Shown here: piece after piece, positions 44,806 to 60,475 of the stretch
Position numbering within the stretch: the first letter of the stretch is position 1
Layout: each line of letters begins with the position of its first letter
DNA from: Saposhnikovia divaricata
Lineage: Eukaryota > Streptophyta > Magnoliopsida > Apiales > Apiaceae
Direction of reading: 5' to 3'
Length of the DNA stretch: 64,000 nucleotides
Assembly (NCBI GenBank): GCA_036435485.1
Contig: CM071599.1
Coordinates: 204,637,178 to 204,701,177 of the forward strand
Position numbers and translations under genes: made by a program
The notes under the pieces: generated by a model
Told to the model about the DNA's origin: nothing
The model's database searches: none
Seen by the model: only the letters and a program-made list of their open reading frames with translations

Positions 44806-45280
44806 TAAGAGCCTCAATATGTTGACAATTGCAGGTAAATATAAGATTTGCAATTTCTCAGCTTCAATTTCAATTCGTTCAAAATTGTAGAGCAAGTATC
44901 CATATTTTTGTTTCTGATCTTTTTTAAATCCTCGAAATACCTCACTTGACAGACTAAACACTAACATAACATGCACTCAGTCAATAACCAGCTTAAAAAC
45001 AACCAGGAACAACCAACAAATGCCCAAACCAATGTGAAAAGATTTTGAGGCCGACAAAATGCCAACTGCTAAGGAATATTAAAGCAAATATAAAACTTGA
45101 TAGTTTAAGGAAAGTATATTCCAATATAGACCAGAGCTTCCAGAACCTCCAGACATTCAATCTGATAAGTCTAACAAACTGACATGAATACAAAAATTTT
45201 AAAGGAACAAGAAAGCGGGGAATACAGTTTAACCTAGCCAAATAGTCCATGACAGATTCATGAAGATAAACTAAAGCACT

Positions 45281-47543
<2,263 letters not shown>

Positions 47544-47565
47544 TTTGGTGGCTGATGAGACGAAC

Positions 47566-47688
47566 TAGGGTTTTGAAGTGGTAGTGTGTGTGCTTATATG
47601 GAGAGCGGTGTAATGGGTCTAGGGTTTGAGGGGGATTTTGGGCTTTGGGCTTTCAAGATAGGTGCGCCTGGTTTTGTTTGTCGGCCCA
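47566..47688 (-). promoter_or_regulatory. RPL23 promoter: telo-boxes and site II motifs
   Basis: On the reverse strand AAACCCTA telo-boxes occur at 47566-47573 and 47620-47627, and TGGGCC (site II) at 47683-47688. A TGGGCT on the other strand is at 47646-47651. A TATA-like CCATATAAGC lies at 47592-47601. This combination is the standard architecture of plant ribosomal-protein promoters and links expression to cell growth. Confidence 0.8.
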
Positions 47689-48013
47689 ATCCATGTTCGC
47701 ATGTCATGTGAATGTGAATAATCTATTTTTCCTTCATTTTTTTTGTGATACGCCTATTTCCTAAATAATTTTTGATATATTATGAATGGTATGCTTTTAC
47801 GAATGGTATCATTGCATATTTTTGACTTATGAGCGGTACCATCAAGGTTTTGGCTTCTCATAAAAATGCCCCTCCATTATCCAAAACGTTAACCAAACAT
47901 TCCCCTCTTCCCTTCACTTCCTGTTCTTCTTTTTCTCTCTTCACCACCGACAACAGAATATACAGAATATTCATAATATCCCATAATTTTTTTAGACAAT
48001 AGAATATAATATA

Positions 48014-48187
48014 CAGTAAAACCTCTGTAAATTAATATAATCGGGACCTGTAAATCTTATTAATTTAACAAGATGATTAATTAATCAAGATTAAATTTAT
48101 ATTCTCGCTATTATGTTGATACCATAAAATTATTTTGAAATATTAATTTATGGTGAGTTATTAATGTATAAAAGTTTTACCATCCTA
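48014..48187. mobile_element. MITE remnant adjoining a Tourist insertion
   Basis: Left end ACAGTAAAACCTCTGTAAAT, right end in reverse complement GGTAAAACTTTTATACATTA, an imperfect inverted pair of about 25 bp. The right border coincides with the Tourist-like element at 48191, which probably inserted next to or into it. Confidence 0.5.
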
Positions 48188-48190
48188 TTA

Positions 48191-48523
48191 GAGCATCTCC
48201 AAGGGCTCATAACCCTTACCTATATCTGAGACAGCTGGACACATTTAGGGTTTTCCTCTAAAAAAATACACTCCAATGGTTTGGTCCCTTCCCAATACAT
48301 TTTAGGGGAGAAAAAGTAGGACCCTACATATGAGGAACGAGAGTGCACACCCCTATATTGCCAGGTCATCTCCCGCTGCTACAACCGTTGTTTTTTTTGG
48401 GTACTTTTAAAATAGGTACCAATATAGGGAATATCATTGGAGTAAAACAGTTTTTTGAACCCCTATATTTTTAATAATCATTATTTTAGGGGACAAGAAT
48501 AGGAAAGGTCATTGGAGATGCTC
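48191..48523. mobile_element. Tourist-like MITE
   Basis: TTA on both sides (48188-48190, 48524-48526). Ends GAGCATCTCCAAGGGCTCAT and, in reverse complement, GAGCATCTCCAATGACCTTT. 333 bp, non-coding. Confidence 0.85.
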
Positions 48524-49637
48524 TTAGTGCTGATGTTATTGCGGTGCTGCGAAAAGAAAAGTGTTGGGGGATCAGTGTTATTGTAAAATTTTAAATAAAT
48601 TATTAGTAATATTCTTAATATAGATATGTTTTAAAATACAACATAGGAAATCCTACTTTTGATGATTTGTGATGGTGAAATCGATAATTGTACAAGGCTA
48701 AAGTTGGTTTTCTCAGGAATTAAAAAACCGGCTAAAAATTACCACGAAAATCACTTTTCAAATAAAATGTTTCTTGATTTGCTAAATATAATTTTACCTA
48801 TTTTTCAGCAAAAAAAAATTGTTTTTATTAAGGTAACATCAATACCAACGGAATCTATGTATGGTTAGTTCCGCTAAATGTTCTCTTAAATTAAATGAAT
48901 AGCAAATATCAACTAAAAAATGAGAAATGTTCATTTACAATAATGCATAGAATCATATGAGTAAATTAAATTTTCATGAAATATTCCCTCAAAAAAATAA
49001 TTTTCATGGAATATAAAATACTTACATTTGTTTTCAACACCACCCCTATTCGAGCGCTGGTGTTTTGATTGTATTACATTTTAAATTTGGTAAATATATG
49101 TAAAATAAATGACTTGTTGAACTATAGTTTATAGTGCCCTTCAAAAAAAAAAAAAAAACTATAGTTTATAGTGACTCAACTTGGAGCCATCAGCCGTGAT
49201 ACTGGTAACCATACCAATTACTGTGCAACATACATTGCTGGTCCGTCTTGTTTGTAAGTAATCCATGAGAGCTGAACATGTTGGGAGAATCGAATAGCTA
49301 AAGTAACTGGGAACAGAGAATCCCTGATTGCTCAGTGAAGCTACAAGGAATCGAGTTACGTTAATGCATGGTGGAATTTGCAGGGCAAACAAATGAACAC
49401 TTTGAGCCATTAAATTTTTTTCGATCCAGTACTAGATAAACAAAAGAACGTTGCTGTAGCCAACAACTCAAAAGACAATCATAAGCAAAAGATAAATTGA
49501 TGAAGAAAGAAAATTAAGCATCTCAAATAAAGTTTATGCCCCCGAACACAAGTATTAACCATGGTTTTTTCCAACAAAAGATCATTCATACACGCCTAAA
49601 AGTTTTTCTAAAAACATACCTAGAATAGTACTAATGA
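48524..49637. other. Intergenic stretch
   Basis: No gene or bounded element recognised; contains an A run near 49146 and short unsupported ORFs. Confidence 0.4.
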
Positions 49638-49769
49638 TTAACTAAGGGCGACAGTAGCCCACCTGAGTCTACCTTCACGCCCGTGTATAGATAATATTTT
49701 AAGAGCTGGATCAAGTTCCTGGCCACAAACTATCTCTCCTGTGAATTGTTTAAGAGCTGGATCTAGTTC
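49638..49769 (-). other. Exon-like segment with an internal codon-frame duplication
   Basis: A reverse-strand segment follows a good acceptor (TTTGTGTTTCAG) and stays open for 43 codons to a TAA. It carries ELDPALK twice, because a 24-nt stretch occurs at 49698-49721 and 49749-49772 with one mismatch, offset by 51 bp (17 codons). No family recognised. It lies downstream of the SUVR stop and could be an alternative 3' exon of that gene or a relic. Confidence 0.3.
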
Positions 49770-50953
49770 CTGAAACACAAAAAAGCTTATAAGAGAAAGT
49801 AAATGACACATATACATTACAAATTATAAACATATAGAAGCTCAAATTGAAAGCCTATGTTACTTGTAAGTCATCTGATTCAACTGATTAGATAGCATAC
49901 CAATCTATTTTGATGCAGCTGTATTATTAGAGAAGCCCAAGAAATTAAATCACGAATAGATGGAAGTTTTCAAACAAATCAGGAACAACTTATAATCTTT
50001 AAGATCCCAAGTTGGCCATCCATTGGCTCACATCTTAAACAATATTAACTCCTATGCTATCAGCAGTCATATAAATCAAAAGCCCGCCTTGGTTGCATGT
50101 TAATCAGGTAAAAGGAGCAGGTCATGGTTAAGATCATGTAATTACAGCAAATTCATAACCAGTAGAGTATGTTGAGCATTGTCCACAAACAAATAAGTGT
50201 GATAATGGACTTTGCAACACAAGCCAAAGATGGTTGATAATTCCAGTAGAGTTTCACATACTACTAACCCAGCTTGTACTCAATTTATTATGCGACCTTT
50301 CCTTTGTTTCCTTCTTTACACACACAATGCACTGATGCACAAATGGGATAATCAAGGTAAAACACAACATATCCTAGTTTTCATTTTTTGCCCTGTTCGG
50401 CTATTCTTAATCCCCCCCCCCCCCCAATTTCTTTCTTTTTCAGTTTATGACTTGCAATTGAAAAAAACAAAACGGTTGTAGTAGAGCAATATCGCCTTAT
50501 TTTTTGCAGTAAACCACATTTTTTAAAGGAATGCTTGAAAAGATAGTATAATAAACAAACCACATTTTTTCTTTTTTAGATTATAATACACGTACTTACA
50601 AAAAAACTTAGTAAATGGACAGGTCTTATAATATACTCCTACTAAAGAAGGAAGAATAGTTTCTACAAGAGATTTACCCCTGCACGTCATGCATCACTCA
50701 TTAACTTTAAAAAAATACACGGACATAGCACTACGACATGGGGGCAACTTTGAGACAAGTATGTTAAATCAACATCATATAAGAATACCGAAGAATTATT
50801 CAGATTCTTTTAATCAAGTACTTCTAATTTTAAGTCTATTTTTCACATTCACTGGTAAGCTCATATTATATAATAATCCTAGGAATTTGCTATAATGCAA
50901 AACTATAGGATTTTTTTTTGTTTTTGCTAAATAAAACTATAAGATTTATGCTA

Positions 50954-53900
50954 TCATGCTGTGAACAGGATATTGAGGAGGACATAAGACATACTCTTCC
51001 GATGCTTATACTGTCTGCATAATTTGCTTCCACAACTACACTTGAATGCCTTTACAGGATGACTAGTATCACCAAAGTCAATGTTATAGTCCTGTAGAGC
51101 AGTTTATACAACATTAGTAATATATGCAGTTTACCATATAAATTTCCTGTTCCGCTGATATTAGATTGAAAAACCCACTCAAACAGATTAACTTCATATT
51201 TAAAACAATCAACAAAATGGTTCACTTACCCAAGTTAATTCTTCATAAGCAGTAACTTCTCGTGTTGTAAAAAAAGCAAGCTGCAGGTAAGGAACACAAC
51301 CCTGAGCCTCAGAGTTCCTAGTGATGCAACTGAATTGAAATAGAGTGTTTCAACAAAAGGAATAAGGTCAAAGCTTACTGCTCTTACATGGTAATAGTGA
51401 TGATCGGGTGTTTCAATTTCAACTGGAATCTCTACCATGTTAGCATCGCAGCACCTAGTCAATAGACTTGTCGATGTCAAAGTTGATACAAATTTTTGAA
51501 GATAACAGTAGAAGGTAAAGCTTACAACTAAATGCACTATTTTAGTTATTGCAGGCTGCAGCACCCATTCCATGTACACAAACTGAATTAGATTCATTAA
51601 AAAGCACAGACGCCGAAACTTGTAACTTACCAATTGTATAGAGGGAGGATCTAAAATGTCAAACAACACTACTCTTATTAGGGAAAAATTACAAAAACTT
51701 ATTTTTGAAAGATGTAAAGAAAGGACATTCTTGACAGATGTAATTCGCTTAATTGTGTCCAACCTGATTCAACCAGATGAATAACAAATGTATACACATG
51801 TTGTGTGTCATCACACAGGAAATCTTCATAAATCATACTCCACTAAAGTTTCTAGTGGTTAATCAAGTTCATGATAGCTATACAGAAAAAAATGAAGATG
51901 ATTACAATAAAAGCCAGCAGATCTAGCCTTCATTGCCCATTGGGAAACTTATATGCTAACCTTTAAACTTAAAATTATTATAAAATTTAGTTTCATTTGG
52001 AAATAACAGTGTTACGGTTCACAATATATTAGAATTTAGATGTCATACTTTATCCATACTACATTATCAAGAGAGAAAACATGTAAGTAACAGAAACTGC
52101 GATTTTTATCATCAGGATGGCCCTGCCAAAGACTTATCTTGCAACTCCCACAAGATGTTTTTTCCGCTAATTACCACAAGAATATTTTGCTGATGTAAAA
52201 AGTAATTTACCAACTCAACTATGTGAACATATTATGTAGTATCATAGGCAGTTGGACATTTCTTCAGACGATTGTATGGAAAAAATATCCTTATCTGGTC
52301 TATAGCTTTATATTTGGGATGTTACACCTTGTAGGTTTTGATAAATGTCATAAGCATGAGACTGCATAAATGTCATAAGCATTGCGTCATCCATCAAAAG
52401 AGTACCTGTGATTGATAAACCTTGCTATATTGCCATAAGATGTCGCGTCCAAACATAGGGCCTCTTCATCCTTCAAGACGCCCTCTGAACCCCAGTCTGC
52501 ATCTAATAAGACAGGGTAGGTGTGCTTCTTGCCAGCACATCGCTTGTTTCGGTCATACAGTTCTGTATTAGTCACTATCTCCCCCACATATTCACATATG
52601 AATGAACCTTTAGGCAAATTTTCAAGTGTTCTAAGGCCCCACCCTTTTCCTCCGGGAGTCATAAAAACCTGAGACATTATGAAATTATTGGTTATACGGT
52701 CAATGATTATTCCTCGTTCCTAAACTATAAAAGGACATACTAAAAGGGTGAGATAAAGCCTTGATCACAAAAATCAGCATGTAGATAAAACTAAGGCAGC
52801 ATAATCACAGTGTCCAGTAAGCAAATTTGACCTGTAAATTTGCAGTTATGCCTCGCTGAACAACACGATTTCCACACCACTTACTACAACCACATTTATA
52901 CCAGCACTCTTTTATAAATTTTCTCACAACATGACCATTGCACGTCCCTGAAACTCCGCTATCCTCAGACCGTAGCAGTGGGCAATCTTTGCAATAGAAG
53001 ATATTCGGACTAAGATTTTGATTCATCAACATACATTTCTCAAGAAAGTCTTCTTTAAGTAACCCGCCTGGCATGTAAGCAAACAAACCCCCAGTTTCAC
53101 CTGTACAAGCACAGGGGATTTCCTGTGACATACAATCCCCAACACAACTTGAACAGCAATTTTCATCTGATATCCGAGAAAGAAGAAACTTAACATAGGC
53201 ACTTCGGTAAGTTACATTCTTGGGGATGTAGTTAAAGGCAGGCCGACACTCCTTGTTAAATTCATTTACCATGGAAATTTTATGTGATTCCTCGCCTTTA
53301 GTTATGTCATCAAGAAAAAACGAGGCACTCATTATCTTGTCCAAACCAAACAAACTTTTTGAAACCTCAAACTTCGGTATACTGGGTTGGACCTGAAAAA
53401 GATTTTGAAATTTGGCTAATCCATTGGAGAAGTTAAGAGTACTGTTGAGTTTTGGCTTTTTATGCAATCTTCCATCTGCAACAACTAGTTGTTTAGATAT
53501 TTCAACTCCAGCAACAGTTGCTGATCCCTTTTCAGGGTTTACTGTATCACTACTAATAGAGACAGGGTTTACGGGATCACTACTATTAGAGACAGTGCCC
53601 AAGCTCAGGAAGCATCCACAAATGTCCTTCATCACCTTCAGAGAGAAAGCAGGATCTGTTATTTTATATGATCTAAGGCATTTCTCCTCCATTGCCTTCA
53701 AAATAGTATCAAGGCTTTGAACGCGAACATCAGGTGAGTTACAGATTAGAGAAATCTTAACCTCTCCCCCAGAAGATGAAGCAAGTTCAATGCGGGATTG
53801 TGTATTCGTCTCCCTTTTCTTTGCATGTAATTGCTCTAAATCTCTGGTGTCCATACAGGAGTCATTTAAATTTGAAGTACTGTCTTTACCTAACAGTTAG

Positions 53901-55358
53901 AGAAGAGTTGCAGGGAGAAAAGTTACTGTCAGAATGTCTATATCAAGGCTAATAAGTTAATGGACATATGGTAAGGCATATTATTATGTATTAGCATAGC
54001 ATTCATTGACACAACTTGATAAATTAGAAAGGCGAGTCTTCAATGAATTAAAAAAATATATATGTAAACGAACACTAAGCTTAAATAGAATACTCTGATG
54101 ATGTTAAGCATTACATGATTAGTTTCCTTTATGCATTCATTAACACAAATTTATAAATTAAAAATGCAAGTCTTCAATAAATTAGTTATAAATGAACAGT
54201 AAGCTTAAATAGAATACACCGATGATGTTAAGCATCACATGATTAATTTCCTTTATAGACCTGTTGATAGTTCATTACATTTCAACTTTGATTTGATATT
54301 CTAAGATGGGTATGTAGGGTACTACGTTATCACCATGTGGGTTATAAGGATTATTGCTTTACTAAGTTGAACATTGCCAAAATGACGATGCCCCACCTAG
54401 GACCATAAAGTTTGTGACTTAGCAGTAAGGCAGGGACTAAGATTTGGCGAAGTGGCATATTAGTGGACAAAAAGTTGAATATGCATATTTTTGTTTTGCA
54501 ATTCTTTCTGAAGGAAGTTGAGAGGTAAGAAAAGATAGAGAAACCTGGACGGATGATAGCAAGAGGAGAATCATAGGATGGCATCTCATCGGCAATCGAC
54601 TCCCCATTATAAGATCCTCCTATCTGATTAAAAGTGGTGTCCCCACTTTCCGGCTCAGCAGAATAATCTTCTTCTTGATAGACCAACTTTCTCTTTCTTT
54701 GACAAGATACAGGTGTTTCTTCATCATAGTTCAGCGGCATCTCTGGCAATGAGGAACTCGGATCAGTAGTTTTATCATCGGCTAGTCCTACAGGTGATAT
54801 TACCAGAGCCATCTCTTCTGGACAACTTCCGAAGTCATTCACCGGCGCAAATGGCTTATCCTTTTGGCTCCTCAGACTAGATTTTTTCCCTTGAGGTTTA
54901 CAGTCTTCAGGTTTCCCTTGTAGAGGCTGTTTCTCAGTTAATTTCTCAGACTGCAGGAAGGAAATAAAAAACTTATTTAGACATTATTCAGGTATCAAGG
55001 GGAAAAAACATAGCGAGAAGGCAGACTATGAGTCTGTAAAGAAAGAAATCACAAGCCTCTGTGACAGCTGGGCTATGGAAAATCCAAAATCAGGCAATAA
55101 TGATTTAACAAGTACAAGTGCAGACCACTGCAGATGTCATATTTAATCTTGGTAAATATTACATAAAACATGCACCTCATCATTTTGACCGTCAAAAAAG
55201 GCATTTGCAAGAACCCTGTAGTTCTCATCTTCAATGTACACCCAATTGTTGTCATACAGATTCAAAAGGTTCTTCAAAACAGGTATTACTGTTCGTTCAG
55301 CAATGCCATATCTTTTCATCGCCTTACAGGCCTTCACTACTCTAGGGTTTGGCGCCAT
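50954..55358 (-). CDS. SUVR: SUVR-type histone H3 lysine methyltransferase (WIYLD + SET)
   Basis: Reverse-strand coding exons 55176-55358, 54545-54950, 52832-53889, 52406-52668, 51388-51454, 51230-51280 and 50954-51091 join in frame (2166 nt, 721 residues). Residues 1-61 are a WIYLD domain (plant SUVR-specific; MAPNPRVVKACKAMKRYGI start). A low-complexity linker includes DSPLAIIRP. A Cys-rich pre-SET starts near 441 (CCSSCVGDC, YKCGCSKWCGNR). SET begins near 550 (GKGWGLRTLENLPKG, CEYVGEIV, FINHRCCDANM, ELTWDY) and the post-SET CxCx4C ends CSCGSKLC. Length and layout fit SUVR1/SUVR2 (about 717-734 residues) rather than SUVR4 (about 490). SUVR proteins act in the nucleus in heterochromatin and RNA-directed silencing, often at transposons; SUVR2 itself is regarded as catalytically weak. 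The C-terminal extension after post-SET is unremarkable. Confidence 0.93.
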
Positions 55359-57000
55359 TAAAGATATAGAGAAATCCTGAAGCAACTCAATTGCATAAGA
55401 ATACTACCTGCACAATGTACTCCCAATTGGCGTCAGATAATCTAATAAAACTTCAAAAAGAGAATCATGCAGGAACAATGAGTAAACGAGACACTCAAAA
55501 GCCAAATGTTTTTAATACGTAGATGTCAAGACAAGACTAAAACGCATTATGAGTAACATCTTGCAAATATATATGTACATACATATACGGCAGTTATTAT
55601 GTTTCAGTCACAAAAATATACTGTACAAGTAAACTGGTCATCATAGAGTGTTCACTATGTAAAAAAATCTTAGACCTTTGTGAATTGAACAATGAGTCTA
55701 ACACATTGTCTCGAAATCATGAATAAGATATATATTTTGAAACAATTTACACTATGCATCCTCAAATTTAGGTTGAAACTAAAATTTAGTGATTATAAAT
55801 TAAATTTAAAACTAAATGTTGACACTTAAAACTGTTGGCTATCAGTGTTTTATCCTGGAACTATTTCATAGGAATACTACATAAGCATAAGGCACACAGC
55901 CTCCCATTGTTAACTAATATGCTCTAATCATGTAACTCTGCTTTAGCCCATTGTACATTGTGATAGTCAGAGTAAGTAGTTATGGTTGTGGCATCATGTT
56001 AGAAAAAGTATCTGCAAGTATAAAGTAGTAATAGCTTTCACAAGATGAAGACTGTTACATAACATCGTGTCTAGGACTGAAAAGGGTGATTATCTTTCAC
56101 ATTGCAGTATTAGTTAAAAAAACAAGTAGCCAACAACAGAGCTTAAGAGACTGTAGCACTTCCATAGCAAAATATAGTCTAGGAAAACTGCAAATAACAC
56201 AACCACCTATATGATAAATCAACTTTGCAAATTAACCTGTAAATTAAAGTACAATCAGTTTTCTACAGAAATTGCTCTAAAATGTCAACAATGCAACAGA
56301 ACAAACTGGCCAAGTGACCCTCACGGAAAAAACCCCGAAAACCCAAATCACAAAATCTCCCTCCACTTTAGCTTCGATACCACAGAAATTGCATGCAAGT
56401 GTGAACAATCACAAAACATTCTCATACATTGAGAATGCACAACACATAGATTATAGATACATCATATTAGGCCTAAATGATGACCCTTTTAACATAATGT
56501 GAATAAAAAAAACACCAAAATAAACATCACGTTAATCCAGAAAAAACCCAGATAATTGCAACATGAAAACTACAAGACCCAACTAGAAATCATTCAAAAA
56601 AAACTGAAAAACCCCATAAAAACACAAATAAACATAGATATAACCAACATGCAAAACATCTCAGAGAGGCTTAAAACCCTAAACCCCAAAAAAGGGGATT
56701 ATTAAACAAGATTTGGGTCAAGATTTATAAATACAAATACAGATAAATGAAAGAAGAACACAATGAAATTACCTATAACAAGTTAAAAACTTTCTTGAAA
56801 GCCATGAATAAATGCTTAAAATTTATGCAGTAAGTAAAGATAGAAGCTTGATCAAGGGTAAAAAAGATGAAAAGTTAAAGTAGAAGATGAGATTTATGTG
56901 TGTATATATGAGAATTGTATGTATAGTACCATGAAGTTTTTACCTGAAAGAGTACTCCACCTGACAACTGTGCTCTGTTAAAACCCCTTTGCCTTCTTCG
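55359..57000 (-). promoter_or_regulatory. SUVR 5' untranslated region with a large leader intron
   Basis: The acceptor TTGCTTCAG at about 55378 lies 20 bases before the ATG. A good donor (CTTTCAG then GTAAAA) occurs near 56945, so the first, non-coding exon probably lies at about 56945-57000 with a 1.57-kb leader intron. No TATA box is evident. Two ORFs on the plus strand here look accidental. Confidence 0.45.
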
Positions 57001-57593
57001 AATAAATTACCCGAGATAGACAAGTTAGTTTTTGATTTATTCCGAGGGCTTTGTAAAGTTTTGGGAAATTCATAAAAAAAACAAAAATTTACACTAATTA
57101 AAAAACAAACACGTTTTTTTTAATCATTATAATCAGTTAAATATTTTTTTTTCTTATTTTTGAATCTCAAAAATATTACTTCTTATTTATTTATAAATTT
57201 CTAAAAATTAAAAATAGGATTCGATGAGATACCGAACCTTAAAATGGATATTAGTTTAAATACCGAATCCTCTAAGAAAGTGTATTTAATTCAAAAATTA
57301 ATTGGATTTTTCGAAACGAGTATTCTCATAATTTTTTATAAAAAATGAGTTTCTTTTGCAATTGTCTTCAGTTAAATTGTCTGCGTTGTTATAAAAAACT
57401 TATTAAAGGCTTGAATTTTTAAAGTTTCTTCATGACCATAATTTTGAAATACATATTTACATATGAAGGTATGTACCAACACATACATTAGAAGAGCAAA
57501 CCCAAATAGGAACTGATGCTTCTTCTCGCTCTTCTTTCTTTAAGGAGATACTTTTTGAGACTTCCTCCCTAGCCTACAGAAAGTGGATAAGAA

Positions 57594-57597
<4 letters not shown>

Positions 57598-57653
<56 letters not shown>

Positions 57654-57680
57654 TATAATAATAATAATAATAATAATAAT
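57598..57680. repeat. AAT trinucleotide microsatellite
   Basis: About 26 AAT units with one ATT interruption near 57653. Confidence 0.95.
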
Positions 57681-57767
57681 ACGCTGCTTGAAACCTTCAA
57701 ATAAACTCAAACATTTAATTTAAAGGAATAAATTCGAATTTTGACTTTATTGTGACTTGGCTACTTA

Positions 57768-58098
57768 GAGCAACTCCAACAGCTTCCTTGTGTTTTCCTT
57801 ATAAATATTATAAAATATTAGGCTCTTAGTGATTTAGGATATTATAATGTATGATAACTCCAACAAGCTTCCTTATAATTGATCCTTATATTATTAAATA
57901 ATAAATAAAAGGAAGGAAGCAAGAACAAAAAAAGAGGGAAACAATTGGAAAGAGGAGAGAAAAAAATATTTTATTGATAAAAGTGAAATAAGGAAGCCCT
58001 TAAAGATAAGGGATGACGTGCTGTTGGAGCACAATGTTAAACATAATCCCTTATAATTTGAGTTAGGATGTCATATAAGGGATCTCTTGGAGTTGCTC
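57768..58098. mobile_element. Tourist-like MITE
   Basis: TTA on both sides (57765-57767, 58099-58101). Ends GAGCAACTCCAACAGCTTCC and, in reverse complement, GAGCAACTCCAAGAGATCCC. 331 bp, non-coding. Confidence 0.88.
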
Positions 58099-58230
58099 TT
58101 ACAAAAATGAAACACATACCTGTTCCCTGGCTCATATTCATGCGAAACAATAATCAACTTGCGGGTAAACTACTAAACGTCATTGGCTTCACTGTATTAA
58201 TAATAACTTAAACGAGACACATTACATATT

Positions 58231-58423
58231 GAGAATAGGGAGCCTGAGATATATCTCAGGTAAGTTTCCTGAGATAACTACTTTTTACATATAAAAATGG
58301 GGTGGGTAGTTTAGTAATTTCAAAAAAATTTAATTAGCCCTGCGGGCCCAGCATGATTTAAAGAATATTTTATATGCATTTTAGGAAAAGTTCCCTGAGA
58401 TATATCTCAGGATCCTTTTTCTC
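58231..58423 (+). mobile_element. 193-bp Mutator-like MITE with palindromic ends
   Basis: The ~30-bp terminal repeats each contain the perfect palindrome CCTGAGATATATCTCAGG. The identical 9-mer TTACATATT flanks it (58222-58230, 58424-58432); a 9-bp duplication is the Mutator hallmark. A second full copy is at 62127-62319 and a truncated one at 43898. Confidence 0.88.
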
Positions 58424-58432
58424 TTACATATT

Positions 58433-59759
58433 TAAGATACCCCAAACATACACATAAATATATCAGTTTTAGATCAGCCAACAGTTGGTGAAGCGGATAA
58501 TCTAAACATAAAATTTGCAAAATAATAAATTTAAGAAAGAAAAGGAAGCGCATAGAACTGGATGATTACAAAGAATAATATAGGTTTTTTTTTGATGAAT
58601 AATGTAGGTTTTTTCTTAATGGGAAACAAATTAAGCTGATTGACTTGGGAAATTTTGCGGTATGATTTATGCGGTTTTAAAATTTTGCGGCGCAGTGTAA
58701 TTACGGTCTGTAAATTTTATCAAATCGCATGTTGGTCCACGATTTTAAGGAAAAACCGCATCACCCGCACCACCATCATCCCTATTGTTTATATATCATT
58801 AAACACTACAAGCTTGTTGCGTATTGATCATCAAAACCAAATAAGTTTCAATCTCATCCTTTTTTATGATTACAAATCAATTTGAGATTTAGCTAAAAGC
58901 TTTCCCTCAAACAAAGCATCCTGCAAAACATGTTAGTTAATAAGTACAAAATAACAGGCTAATACATTCACTAACAAGCAATCAACTTGTTGTTTTGTGT
59001 CATCATCAGAACCAATAGGGTTTCAAATCTTAGACACTTTATTTGGTATGTACATATTATTATCAAGTATTTCCATGTTTGAGTTATTAACTCTTATTGT
59101 ACTCTATTAACACTACCACTATTGTTTACATGTCACTATGGTGGATAATTGTTCTATTCCAGATATTAATAGATTTTGGTTAAAATTCGTGAAGTTTCTG
59201 TACACGCATGGGAGGCTCCTCTAAAAATTAGAATTAAGAATTAGAAATTGATACATAGTTAAATGATAATGTGTAATTTAGATCATATTTACGTGTCTAA
59301 TTTCTTGTAAGTAATTTGAATGTTATTATTTAAAAATTTATTATATTAACAAAATTATTCGTTGTTGCCCAATTAAGTTATGTATTTAATTATTAAAATT
59401 TAAGATTAAATCATTAAAATTGTAACTACTAATTTTAAAAAAATTATCAAGTAAAGTTAATAATAGATTGAACACTATATAATTATGTAGTAGAGAAAAT
59501 CAAATCCGAGATAAAGTTAAAAAAAAAAAGTAAATCTTTATAATTATGTAGTTATAAGGAATCGAACCCGAGGTGAAGCTAAAAAAAATTAAAATAAATA
59601 AATCTTATATAATTATGTAGTTGTCAGGAATCGAATCCCGAATTTAGCGATAACCAAATTTTGTATTTTGGTACTTTGGTACAATTGTGTACCATTAAAA
59701 CATGGTTTTCCACATTAATAAAGAGTATAGATTATAATAAAATTTCTAATAAATATAAT
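58433..59759. other. AT-rich intergenic stretch
   Basis: No gene or bounded element. Near 59560-59640 two similar segments (ATTATGTAGTTRT-GGAATCGAA) form a weak direct repeat. Confidence 0.4.
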
Positions 59760-60475
59760 ACTTCCTCCGTTAAAAACCCGGTTAAAAGCCCCTCGGGCTT
59801 GTGAAAAGCCCGGGCTTTTAAAAAGCCCGGACAAAAGCCCGGTTCGGCCCAGATAAAAGCCTAGGCTTTTTAAGAAATTCAGATAAAAATTCGATTTTTT
59901 ATATATAAAATCTAAAAATATATAATATTTTTAATAAATTTCAAGAATATTAAACTTACAATAGACGGGATGTGAAGGATCACGAGGCTAGGAAGAATAA
60001 ATGGATAAACCGTTTTTTTAAGAAGACTTATTGAGTGTAGAGTATGTGCTTCTCGAAATAGTCATATGCGAGGAGATTTATATGGCTTACGGTCGGCTTC
60101 AGTCATAATGCAGATTGTGAATAAAAAGTTCTTGAGTTGTAGTGATGCTTTACGATAAAACAAGTATTATGCTAGCAATTTTTTAGTATTAGGTTTCGTG
60201 GTGTCTCTTCTTATGTATTCTGAATTCTAGAAGTTTTCGAGTGTAACTTTTTAGAGGTTGTTTCTTTTAAAAAGATTTCATTTTTTTGTATATTAATATA
60301 TTAGATTTGCAAAAAAAAGACAAAAATTACGTGTATATAAACTAAAAAAAAGCTCAAACAAAAGTCCCACCCGGCCCGATCTGATTTTTGAAAAAGCCTA
60401 ACCCAACCTAATTCTTAAAAAGCCCGGGCTTTAAAGCCCGTATAAAACCCAAAGTACTTTATGTGCATCTCTATT
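59760..60475. repeat. GCCCGGGC-rich degenerate repeat
   Basis: AAGCCCGGGCTTTTAAAAAG and related words (GGCCCGA, AAAAGCC) cluster at 59775-59870 and 60365-60445 around an AT-rich centre. It ends near TATGTGCATCTCTATTA, reminiscent of hAT-type ends, but the left end does not pair well. Confidence 0.4.

Noticed and set aside
51235..51762. 175-codon reverse ORF
   Set aside because: It reads through two SUVR exons and the intron between them in the wrong frame for part of its length; splicing explains the region better.
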